Of a stretch of 64,000 bases of DNA, positions 23,666 through 30,939 are shown one piece after another. The stretch is from assembly GCF_051201015.1 (NCBI RefSeq), contig NZ_JBPEHI010000001.1, one strand, 5' to 3'. Numbering within the stretch: position 1 is the first letter of the stretch; each line of letters starts with the position of its first letter. The position numbers and the translations under genes are program-made. The notes beneath the pieces are model-generated. The model worked only from the letters and a program-made list of their open reading frames with translations, was not told the origin of the DNA and made no database searches. Source of the stretch: Petrimonas sulfuriphila. GTDB taxonomy: Bacteria; Bacteroidota; Bacteroidia; Bacteroidales; Dysgonomonadaceae.

Positions 23666-26308
23666 ATGCTTATGATAAATAAAACATTTTGTTTCTTTTT
23701 TATTTTTTTCTTTTTCATGATTTCTCTTTTGGCACAAAAAGAGATAAAAGGACGCGTATTAAACAGTGAACAAGAGCCTTTGGCGGCAGTGACCGTTACC
23801 CTGCATCCAGTGGGCTCCCAATCAATCTTAACCTACGCCATGACTGCCGGTGACGGAACTTTTACTCTCAAAAGCAACAATGTCCCCGATTCTGTTACCG
23901 TTTCCGTTCGTGCTATGACCATTGAAAGTCAATCAAAATCCATTAAGAGTGATGTTGGATTTGTTGAGTTTGTGGTAAAGGAGAAAACCACCGAACTAAA
24001 AGAAATTATTGTGCAAGCTCCAAAAATTAGACAGACAGGCGATACACTCAACTATTCCGTTTCCAGTTTTTTAGACGAAACCGACCGCAGTATTGGCGAT
24101 GTGTTGAAAAAACTGCCCGGCATTCAGGTGTTATCATCCGGACAAATACTCTATCAGAACAAGGAAATCAGCAAATTTTACGTGGAAGGATTGGATTTGC
24201 TACAAGGAAAATACGGAATTGCGACTAATAATATCGATGCCAAGCAAGTAGCCACGGTTCAAGTACTGGAAAACCACCAACCAATAAAGGTGCTGAGCGG
24301 TGTCGAAATACCCGACAATGCAGCGATCAATCTGAAATTGAAACAATCATCTTTAGGAGCATTTTTTTTAACGGCACAGGCAGGCGCAGGGCTTCCTCCC
24401 ATACTCTTGAGTAACGAATTGGTAGGGATACGTTTCACCCGCAATCAACAAAATATGTTAGTATATAAAGGAGACAACACGGGAAGAGATATTGCACGGG
24501 AGCTTATTTCTTTCTATAATAATATGAGAAGCTCATCTTCTCAATTCTTATCGGTACAGGCACCGGCCCCTCCGCCAATTCGTGAACAACATTACTTGTT
24601 TAACGATGCACATCTGTTTTCACTGAATGATCTGCGTATACTGAAAAAAGATCTTACCCTGACAGGGAATGTAAATTATTTACACGACACACAGAAAAGC
24701 AACAGTTTTTCACGACGCGATATTTCTATAGACCAAGGGCAAACTATTCAGATTGTTGAAGACTTGAATTCACGTTTAACAAAAAGAGAATTGGAGGGTA
24801 ATTTTACCCTGGAAGGAAATACGGAAAAACACTTTTTAGAAAATAAACTGCGGATAGCTTCCGATTGGAACAGGCACACTGGGGACGTAGAAACATCGCA
24901 GCGTATTTCTCAACAATTATATAAACCGTCTTTTCAAATCGAAAATGATTTCAGTTTTATCCGCAGAAGCGGAAACAAACGTTTCAGAATAGGATCCAAT
25001 ATTTCCTATCTGCAGCAAAACAGTTCCCTGCTTGTATCACCCATCCTGTTCAATGATTTTTTCACCACGGTTTCCCCCGATGATACACAAATAAAACAGA
25101 ATATTTTGTTCAATCATTTTAATGCCAATTTTTATTTTTCAGGCGGAAAAGAGAAAGATAGGCTGGCTGCTGATTACAGGATTGAAGCATTTACGGGCAT
25201 CTATGACGTGAACTCGGAAATGTTTACCGGCAAATCGGAAACTCCCATTAGAGGTGACAGCCTGCAGAACAAAATAAAAAGGAATGAGGCCGGAGTAGAG
25301 TTTATGGGAACAATGTCATACAGGATAGGTAATAATTCCCGTGTTTATATCGTCGTCCCACTAAAAATTTTGTACTTGGACGGGCAGGATAAAATACGCA
25401 ATTCGAGAGAAAACAAAGGACATTTTCTTTTCAGTCCCAGATTAGGATTGCAGTACCCGATAAATGTCAGAACTAAATTTTTATCAAGTTTATCCGTTGC
25501 TAACAATATAGGTTTAGTAAGCGAAGATTACAGGGGATATATCATGAATACTTACCGGAGTCTGATCCGCAATGACGGCGTTTTAAGCAAAAACAGAAAT
25601 ATAGAATCGTATACCTCTATTGATTACAAAAACCCGTTCTCCACGCTTTTTGCCACGTTAAGTTTTTCATACTCGAACTTTTGGAAAAATATGTTGTACG
25701 ATGTCCGTTATAACGGAATTTTGAATCATTCTACCAGTATTGAACATCCCAATAATTCACATTCATTAGATGTCAATTTTTCTTTGGGACAAAGTATCAA
25801 TGCCATTAACTCGGAAGTTAAATTTTTTGCCAGATACTATCGAAACAATTCCTTAGTTTTAAACCAGGGAATAATCTCCGATTTTTTTTCAAATTCTTAT
25901 TCGTTGTCGCCTTCAATAAATACTAACTTAGGACAGTATGTTATCGTTAATTATAATGCTTCGTATAGCAATAACAGGAATACGGTAAGAAAAAAGAAAA
26001 TGCCCGAGATCCATAATTTCACCCAAGCATTAACAACTTCTTTTATTCCGTTAAAAAAACTGATTTTCAATATATCGTTCAATCATTATTACAATAGTCT
26101 GATAGAATCAGAAGTACGCTCATCGTGGTTCGGTAACGCAGGTATAAAATACAAATTCAAAAACGTAGATTTAATGCTCGATTGGACAAATGTTTTCAAT
26201 ACAAACAGGTTTATTACGTATTCTTACAGCGATATCAGCAGCTATTCTTCGGAATATAATTTACGTCCGTCAGAAATATTGTTAAGAATTAGATTTAAAA
26301 TTTTGTGA
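23666..26308 (+). CDS. TonB-dependent receptor-like outer-membrane protein
   Basis: 880 residues. A very Phe-rich signal peptide (about 1-22) precedes a carboxypeptidase-regulatory-like domain (about 25-105; KEIKGRVLNSEQEPLAAVTV). A plug-like domain follows (about 110-230: EIIVQAPKIRQTGDTLNYSV, IGDVLKKLPGIQVLSSGQIL, YVEGLDLLQGKYGIAT), then a long beta-barrel ending LRIRFKIL. It differs from SusC: it is shorter, lacks a classic TonB box motif, and has no SusD. It is AT-rich like its GLPGLI partner. The substrate is unknown; peptide uptake or export is one possibility. Confidence 0.8.
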   Translation: MLMINKTFCFFFIFFFFMISLLAQKEIKGRVLNSEQEPLAAVTVTLHPVGSQSILTYAMTAGDGTFTLKSNNVPDSVTVSVRAMTIESQSKSIKSDVGFVEFVVKEKTTELKEIIVQAPKIRQTGDTLNYSVSSFLDETDRSIGDVLKKLPGIQVLSSGQILYQNKEISKFYVEGLDLLQGKYGIATNNIDAKQVATVQVLENHQPIKVLSGVEIPDNAAINLKLKQSSLGAFFLTAQAGAGLPPILLSNELVGIRFTRNQQNMLVYKGDNTGRDIARELISFYNNMRSSSSQFLSVQAPAPPPIREQHYLFNDAHLFSLNDLRILKKDLTLTGNVNYLHDTQKSNSFSRRDISIDQGQTIQIVEDLNSRLTKRELEGNFTLEGNTEKHFLENKLRIASDWNRHTGDVETSQRISQQLYKPSFQIENDFSFIRRSGNKRFRIGSNISYLQQNSSLLVSPILFNDFFTTVSPDDTQIKQNILFNHFNANFYFSGGKEKDRLAADYRIEAFTGIYDVNSEMFTGKSETPIRGDSLQNKIKRNEAGVEFMGTMSYRIGNNSRVYIVVPLKILYLDGQDKIRNSRENKGHFLFSPRLGLQYPINVRTKFLSSLSVANNIGLVSEDYRGYIMNTYRSLIRNDGVLSKNRNIESYTSIDYKNPFSTLFATLSFSYSNFWKNMLYDVRYNGILNHSTSIEHPNNSHSLDVNFSLGQSINAINSEVKFFARYYRNNSLVLNQGIISDFFSNSYSLSPSINTNLGQYVIVNYNASYSNNRNTVRKKKMPEIHNFTQALTTSFIPLKKLIFNISFNHYYNSLIESEVRSSWFGNAGIKYKFKNVDLMLDWTNVFNTNRFITYSYSDISSYSSEYNLRPSEILLRIRFKIL

Positions 26309-26508
26309 GTAAATAATTCCCAACATATTATGAGGCAGCATTAGATAATTTGTTGGAAAGTGTAACTAAACTTCTCCCTTTCTTTAGACATACATGATGT
26401 TTTCTATGAAAATCATTTTAATGCTAATCATAATAAAGATCTTTGTTTATCTTTGCGATAAGAGTTGTTTTACACGCATAAAGCGATGCAAATACGAGCT
26501 GAAAGAAC

Positions 26509-26528
26509 CGTTGCTAAATCGTTACCTG
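26509..26528 (+). repeat. Right copy of the att-like direct repeat
   Basis: CGTTGCTAAATCGTTACCTG, 18 of 20 identical to 21202-21221, including 13 consecutive matching bases at its 3' end. Confidence 0.55.
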
Positions 26529-26604
26529 TTAGAAATACCTTTATTGTAATCTATTGATAAAGAACTGACTTGTTTGACTTAACTGCTATTTGTGGGAGAT
26601 AAAA

Positions 26605-26612
26605 TATATTTG
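26605..26612 (+). promoter_or_regulatory. -7 promoter element of the GNAT gene (TATATTTG)
   Basis: TATATTTG lies 15 bases before the ATG at 26628. It helps to choose that start over a GTG at 26592, which lies upstream of the element. No -33 match is seen. Confidence 0.4.
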
Positions 26613-26627
26613 AAAGAAGAAAATGAT

Positions 26628-27164
26628 ATGACAATAGAAGTAGATTCAGAAATAGAATTAAAACAACTGGAACCATCGGACGCAAAAGATATTTTTGAAA
26701 CGATTGATCTTCAAAGAGACTACCTGGGGAGATGGTTACCGTTTGTTGCGCAGACGAAAGACATTTCAGATACGGAAAAATTTGTTGACTCAGTAGTAAA
26801 TGCTTCAGAGGACCAATTTGAATATGTCTTTACCATCAGGAAGTACAATCAATTTATTGGTCTGATTGGTTTTAAAGACACCGACAAACAAAATAAAAAG
26901 ACGGAAATCGGGTATTGGCTTTCCGAAAAACACCAGAAACAGGGGATTGTTACAAAATCGGTCGATAAACTTTGTGACTTTGCTTTTGACAAATTGGAAT
27001 TAAACAGGATTCAGATAAAATGCGCAGTACAGAACAGATCGAGCAGTAATATACCGAAGAGGTTGGGATTCAGGCTTGAAGGAGTTGAACGACAGGGGGA
27101 ATGGCTTTCTGACGGTTTTTATACTGACCTGGAAATTTACAGTAAATTGAAATCGGACAAGTAA
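26628..27164 (+). CDS. GNAT acetyltransferase (RimJ/RimL-like)
   Basis: 178 residues of the Acetyltransf_3/RimL type. An N-terminal LKQLEPSDAKDIFETID segment is followed by FIGLIGFKDTDKQNKKTEIGYWLSEKHQKQGIVTKSVDKL, in which Q-K-Q-G-I-V corresponds to the acetyl-CoA-binding loop. Then come LNRIQIKCAVQNRSSSNIPKRLGF and the C-terminal strand LEGVERQGEWLSDGFYTDL. RimJ/RimL enzymes acetylate N-termini of ribosomal proteins, while homologues act on other amines; the target here is open. The start is taken at ATG 26628. It lies just outside the decayed element and is AT-rich like it. Confidence 0.85.
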   Translation: MTIEVDSEIELKQLEPSDAKDIFETIDLQRDYLGRWLPFVAQTKDISDTEKFVDSVVNASEDQFEYVFTIRKYNQFIGLIGFKDTDKQNKKTEIGYWLSEKHQKQGIVTKSVDKLCDFAFDKLELNRIQIKCAVQNRSSSNIPKRLGFRLEGVERQGEWLSDGFYTDLEIYSKLKSDK

Positions 27165-27228
27165 CAGGATGAGGCAAACCAAAAAGGAGTTGAAGTTTGT
27201 TATTTTTTTCGCAAATTAGAACTCGGGA

Positions 27229-27582
27229 ATGAAAAATAAAGAAAGAATATATAAATTATCCTTTGCCAGTGTATATCCGTATTACGTTGAGAAAGCGAAA
27301 AAGAAGGGACGTAGTAAGGCAGAGGTTGATGACATCATACGTTGGCTGACAGGATACAGTGAGAAGGACCTACAAAACATACTGGCCAGTGATATGAATT
27401 TTGAAACCTTCTTCACGCAGGCACCACAAATCAATCCCAACGCTTCAAAAATTACAGGGGTAATCTGCGGGTATCGGGTAGAAGAGATCGAAGACGAAAT
27501 TGTGCAAAAAGCACGCTATTTGGACAAGCTGATTGACGAATTGGCCAAAGGAAAGGCTATGGAGAAGATCCTAAGAAAATAA
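27229..27582 (+). CDS. DUF2200 family protein
   Basis: 117 residues matching the DUF2200 family over the whole length: ERIYKLSFASVYPYYVEKAKKKGR, then DDIIRWLTGYSEKDLQ, FETFFTQAPQINPNASKITG and a C-terminal VEEIEDEIVQKARYLDKLIDEL ending in KAMEKILRK. It is a small, helical, cytoplasmic protein with no known reaction. It is encoded alone, 64 bases after the GNAT gene. The family is spread sporadically in bacteria, which suits this accessory neighbourhood. Confidence 0.85.
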   Translation: MKNKERIYKLSFASVYPYYVEKAKKKGRSKAEVDDIIRWLTGYSEKDLQNILASDMNFETFFTQAPQINPNASKITGVICGYRVEEIEDEIVQKARYLDKLIDELAKGKAMEKILRK

Positions 27583-27703
27583 GCCGGAAAATTTTTTGTT
27601 TTTTTCGCATCGCACATGCAACACAGATTTAGTTTCCCTGTTCAGGCTAATCGGCCTGAGTGGAAATAACTGATTGGACATGAGAAATTATTAAAAAAAA
27701 GGT

Positions 27704-28264
27704 ATGGAAAAGAATAAAATCACGCAGGAGCAAAAAGAAAAGTTATTCAATATTCTGAAAAAACGTTTCGAGAAGAATATAGGCCGCCATCCGGAACTTA
27801 GTTGGAAAGAGATACAAGAAAAACTGGAAGGTTATCCGGAAAAACTGTGGTCACTGAATGAGATGGAGGAAACCGGAGGTGAACCGGATGTTATAGGCCA
27901 AGACGAAAAAACAGGTGAGTTCATCTTTTGTGATTGCTCGGCTGAAAGTCCGAAGGGACGCAGAAGTGTTTGCTACGACTCCGAAGCATTGCGGTCGAGA
28001 AAAGAAAATAAGCCCTGGAACAGCGCCGTAGGCATGGCTGGAGAGATGGGAGTCGCATTGCTGAACGAGGAACAGTACCGGAATCTTCAATGCCTGGGGA
28101 AATTTGACACAAAGACTTCCAGTTGGATTGCCACGCCTGACAATATCCGTCAACTCGGCGGAGCCATTTTTGGTGATTGGCGTTACGGGCAGGTCTTTAT
28201 TTACCACAATGGAGCCGAATCCTACTATGCTGCCAGGGGCTTCCGTGGATTGTTGAAAGTTTAG
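27704..28264 (+). CDS. DUF4256 family protein
   Basis: 186 residues matching DUF4256. Features are the helical start FNILKKRFEKNIGRHPELSW, the segment LWSLNEMEETGGEPDVIG, FCDCSAESPKGRRSVCYD with a C-x-C, and a C-terminal IRQLGGAIFGDWRYGQVFIYHNGAESYYAARGFRGLLKV. No catalytic motif that I know is evident. It is cytoplasmic by composition. It converges with the AHSA1-type gene, with 17 bases between the stops. The 121 bases upstream hold no further gene. Confidence 0.83.
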   Translation: MEKNKITQEQKEKLFNILKKRFEKNIGRHPELSWKEIQEKLEGYPEKLWSLNEMEETGGEPDVIGQDEKTGEFIFCDCSAESPKGRRSVCYDSEALRSRKENKPWNSAVGMAGEMGVALLNEEQYRNLQCLGKFDTKTSSWIATPDNIRQLGGAIFGDWRYGQVFIYHNGAESYYAARGFRGLLKV

Positions 28265-28281
28265 ATTTGGAGAGATTGATG

Positions 28282-28767
28282 CTATTGCCTTCCTTCCGCA
28301 GGAGTAACAAGCAATAGCTCATCCAGCTGATTCAATCCTGTTGTAAAGCCTTCTCTGAAGCCCATGGCAAGGGTTTGTTCGAGATCAGCAAAGGTGTCAA
28401 AAGTGAGCGTAATCTCCACCATCACCGTGCTCTCGGTTTCAATGAACCGTGTTTCCCACAAATTTTGTGGAAACTCAGGATCGAATGTCCCGTTTTCATC
28501 GCAAAAACCATCTTTTGCGGTAAAGGACTTTTCGTGCACAATTGAAATGTAATCCGCCCTGCTCCAGTGCCTTTCCCCTTCGGAGCCGACCATCGCATAG
28601 AGCCAGTATCCACCTTCACGGAAATCCATGGTTTGGGTCTCCGCTCTCCAAGGGCTTGGGCCCCACCACCGGTCGAGCAGTTCAGGGGTTGTCCATGCCT
28701 GCCAGACGAGTGAGAGGCTGGCATTGAATTCTCTCCTTACACGTATGGCCCTTTTTCCCTTCTCCAC
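28282..28767 (-). CDS. SRPBCC/AHSA1-type START-like protein
   Basis: 161 residues of the AHSA1/Bet v 1-like fold. It begins IRVRREFNASLSLVWQAWTTPELLDRWWGPSPW, the typical first strand, helices and W-W-G-P motif, and ends with the long C-terminal helix ADLEQTLAMGFREGFTTGLNQLDELL. Such proteins bind hydrophobic ligands or act as Hsp90-activator relatives; in bacteria they are often stress-linked and their ligand is unknown. It is a single gene reading away from the cyclophilin gene. Confidence 0.85.
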   Translation of the reverse strand: MEKGKRAIRVRREFNASLSLVWQAWTTPELLDRWWGPSPWRAETQTMDFREGGYWLYAMVGSEGERHWSRADYISIVHEKSFTAKDGFCDENGTFDPEFPQNLWETRFIETESTVMVEITLTFDTFADLEQTLAMGFREGFTTGLNQLDELLLVTPAEGRQ

Positions 28768-28802
28768 GGAAAAAACCCCTTTTATTTCACATCCAAAATA
28801 AC

Positions 28803-28810
28803 TATTTTTG
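28803..28810 (+). promoter_or_regulatory. -7 promoter element of the cyclophilin gene (TATTTTTG)
   Basis: TATTTTTG fits TAnnTTTG and lies 36 bases before the ATG at 28847. Confidence 0.5.
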
Positions 28811-28846
28811 CAGATTCATAATTTAATAATCTAAAAAGTAGAAAAT

Positions 28847-29284
28847 ATGATGACAGCAGAGATACACACCGCAAAAGGGGTTATGAAAGTAAAATTCTAT
28901 GAGGAGGATGCTCCAAACACCGTGGCCAACTTCGTAAAACTGGCCGAAAAGGGTTTTTACGACGGATTGACGTTCCACCGGGTGATCCCAAACTTTGTGA
29001 TCCAGGGCGGATGTCCCGATGGCACAGGGGCAGGAGGGCCGGGCTACACAATCAAATGCGAACTCAACGGTAATAACCAGTACCACGATCGGGGCGTATT
29101 GTCAATGGCGCATGCCGGCCGTGATACCGGAGGGTCTCAGTTTTTCATTTGTCACAGCCGCGAGAATACGGCTCATCTCGACCGTAACCATACTTGCTTT
29201 GGAAAAGTATACGAAGGGATCGAGGTAATTGACAAGATCCGTCAGGGTGACAGAATTGAGAAAATCCTGATTTTTGAAGAGTAA
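28847..29284 (+). CDS. Cyclophilin-type peptidyl-prolyl isomerase
   Basis: 145 residues making up one cyclophilin domain with no signal peptide, so a cytoplasmic PpiB-type foldase. The active-site Arg lies in GLTFHRVIPNFVIQGG (about residues 40-55), with the Phe in SQFFICHS and the later LDRNHTCFGKVYEG strand. The protein catalyses cis-trans isomerisation of X-Pro bonds. There are two adjacent Met codons at the start (28847 and 28850); either is possible. It is transcribed alone from the promoter at 28803. Confidence 0.93.
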   Translation: MMTAEIHTAKGVMKVKFYEEDAPNTVANFVKLAEKGFYDGLTFHRVIPNFVIQGGCPDGTGAGGPGYTIKCELNGNNQYHDRGVLSMAHAGRDTGGSQFFICHSRENTAHLDRNHTCFGKVYEGIEVIDKIRQGDRIEKILIFEE

Positions 29285-29416
29285 TGATCGAGCAAGATTG
29301 CCTAAAGGTGATTCATCGTACTCGGATATGTTCGCTCGTTTAGACGTGAATTAAGAACACTGCGATCCCTAAAAAAACTATGATAGTGTCTAAACAAAAG
29401 TAGTCCTTTTTTTATT

Positions 29417-29424
29417 TATCTTTG
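29417..29424 (+). promoter_or_regulatory. -7 promoter element of the serine hydrolase gene (TATCTTTG)
   Basis: TATCTTTG lies 24 bases before the ATG at 29449. This favours that start over the in-frame start at 29422, which overlaps the element itself. Confidence 0.5.
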
Positions 29425-29448
29425 CTGATATATTCAAGTCAGACTTCC

Positions 29449-30798
29449 ATGAAAAGAGTACGCATCATTATCGCAGTCCTTATTCTGTTCATGCTCTTGG
29501 GGGGTATTCTTTACATAAACCCTCTCCTGCCGATTATTACCGGTTATGCAGCTAAAAACCTGTCGTCGGGCATCTTCCTGGCTAACCGCACACAGGAATC
29601 GATGGAGGCAACCGACCTGAATTTCTCATTTATCCGATTCGTGAAAAACAGGGTCGATTCCAGGAGTAAAACCGTGACAAGCCACTTTCTCTGGCATACT
29701 TCGCATACTTCTTTCGTGAATGGCTATGGCAACATCCTGGTAAACGACTACCCCGTGAGTGATATAGAGGCACGTCCTTATCCGGTTGTGCCGGTTTTAC
29801 CGGAAAACCCCGACACGATTGCATGGCCCATGGGGGACCTCATTGTCGACACCATCCCTTCCGGTATCGACATGCAACAACTCAACCTTGCGGTGGAACA
29901 GGCATTTGCCGATACTGTCCCCTACAAGGGTACATTTGCGGTGATGGTTGTTTGTCAAGGACAACTGGTTGCGGAAAAATATGCTGATGAATTTAGTACC
30001 GAAACCCTTTTCCTGAGCTGGTCGATGGCCAAAAGCTTTATCAATGCCCTGGCCGGTATTCTGGTGAAAGAGGGTAAACTGGATATATATGCGTCTGCCG
30101 GCATGGATGAGTGGAAGAATGACGAAAGGCGTAACATCACCATCCACCACCTGATGCAGATGAACAGCGGCCTGGAATGGAACGAAGATTATGGAAACAG
30201 CTCCGACGTGAACAACATGTTGCACAAGGAGGGTGATATGGCGCGGTTTGCCAGTTTGAAACCACTGGAGTATTCCCCCGGTTCGGTATTTGAATACTCA
30301 TCGGGATCTACCAACATTGTTTCTTACCTGATGCGCAAGGCAATTGGAGACGATGCAGAGTATTTCGCTTTTCCGCGTGAACAACTTTTCAACAAAATTG
30401 GGATGCGCAGTGCTGTTTTTGAGGTCGATGCATCGGGTACTTTTGTGGGGTCGTCCTACCTCTATGCCTCCTTACGTGACTATGCGCGCTTTGGCTTACT
30501 TTACCTGAACAACGGCAACTGGCAGGGTGAACAGATCCTGCCAGAAAACTGGGTTGCATACAGCACCACTGCGGCAAACGGTTCCGATAGAAGTTACGGT
30601 GCATTTTTCTGGCTGAACCAAGCTGGCATCGACTATCCCGATGTGCCCCGCGATATGTTTAGCTGCCGCGGCCATGACGGGCAGTTTGTCTATATTATTC
30701 CATCGAAAGAACTGGTGATCGTCCGGACCGGTTTTTCAAAAAATGGAGAGTTTGACCATAACGGATTTGTAGCGGGAATTGTTGATGCTATTAAATAA
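29449..30798 (+). CDS. Membrane-anchored serine hydrolase (class C beta-lactamase fold)
   Basis: 449 residues. An N-terminal membrane helix (about 4-24; IIIAVLILFMLLGGILYI) is uncleaved or a signal anchor. The beta-lactamase/PBP-like domain begins near 150. The nucleophile Ser is in SWSMAKSF (S-x-x-K, about 192-195), the second motif is YSSGSTN (Y-x-S, about 284), and the third is RGHDGQ (H-x-G in place of K-T-G, about 406). This is the pattern of 6-aminohexanoate-hydrolase and esterase-like members as well as class C enzymes, so resistance should not be assumed. It probably faces the periplasm. It is a single gene. Confidence 0.85.
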   Translation: MKRVRIIIAVLILFMLLGGILYINPLLPIITGYAAKNLSSGIFLANRTQESMEATDLNFSFIRFVKNRVDSRSKTVTSHFLWHTSHTSFVNGYGNILVNDYPVSDIEARPYPVVPVLPENPDTIAWPMGDLIVDTIPSGIDMQQLNLAVEQAFADTVPYKGTFAVMVVCQGQLVAEKYADEFSTETLFLSWSMAKSFINALAGILVKEGKLDIYASAGMDEWKNDERRNITIHHLMQMNSGLEWNEDYGNSSDVNNMLHKEGDMARFASLKPLEYSPGSVFEYSSGSTNIVSYLMRKAIGDDAEYFAFPREQLFNKIGMRSAVFEVDASGTFVGSSYLYASLRDYARFGLLYLNNGNWQGEQILPENWVAYSTTAANGSDRSYGAFFWLNQAGIDYPDVPRDMFSCRGHDGQFVYIIPSKELVIVRTGFSKNGEFDHNGFVAGIVDAIK

Positions 30799-30804
30799 CC
30801 AATC

Positions 30805-30848
30805 AAACCTCACTGTTACCAAACTTGAGAGGTCGGTTGCTGAGGTTT
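30805..30848 (+). terminator. Weak terminator-like hairpin after the serine hydrolase
   Basis: AAACCTCA (30805-30812) can pair with TGAGGTTT (30841-30848), an 8-bp stem with a long loop, followed by TTGTT. The loop length makes it weak. Confidence 0.3.
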
Positions 30849-30895
30849 TGTTACAAAAATCTTTCAAAATCTTTCATATATTAAATTTCATTGCG

Positions 30896-30903
30896 TAAAT
30901 TTG
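30896..30903 (+). promoter_or_regulatory. -7 promoter element of maeB (TAAATTTG)
   Basis: TAAATTTG fits TAnnTTTG, 36 bases before the ATG at 30940. A tandem AAATCTTTC repeat lies just upstream at 30858-30875. Confidence 0.5.
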
Positions 30904-30939
30904 TGTAATTATTTAGGTTATACTTAAAAATCCTGCACA

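Larger units (their letters stand above)
21202..26528. mobile_element. Decayed integrated segment bounded by a 20-bp direct repeat
   Basis: A 20-base sequence at 21202-21221 recurs at 26509-26528 with two mismatches (CGTTRCYAAATCGTTACCTG). Just inside the left copy is a tyrosine recombinase, now broken, and the interior is clearly more AT-rich than the flanks. Cargo is a thioredoxin-like fragment and the GLPGLI/TonB-receptor pair. I read it as a small integrative element, or the remains of a larger one, that can no longer move. The repeat ends are inferred att sites. Confidence 0.55.
26309..26627 (+). other. Gap at the right end of the integrated segment
   Basis: A short open stretch after 26315 (YYEAALDNLLESVTKLLPFF) looks like the tail of a lost gene, family not recognised. 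A possible 51-residue ORF (26395-26550) begins with a hydrophobic helix and runs across the right repeat; I do not trust it. -7-like elements TATCTTTG (26448-26455) and TATATTTG (26605-26612) are present. Confidence 0.35.

Noticed and set aside
26309..26395. Possible transposase tail (YYEAALDNLLESVTKLL)
   Set aside because: The fragment is too short and matches no transposase pattern I can name; no terminal inverted repeats are seen.
26395..26550. 51-codon ORF crossing the right repeat
   Set aside because: It begins hydrophobic but reads through the att-like repeat, and nothing supports translation.
29449..30798. Antibiotic-resistance beta-lactamase
   Set aside because: The third motif is H-x-G and the protein is membrane-anchored with a long N-terminal domain, which fits esterase or amide-hydrolase relatives at least as well.
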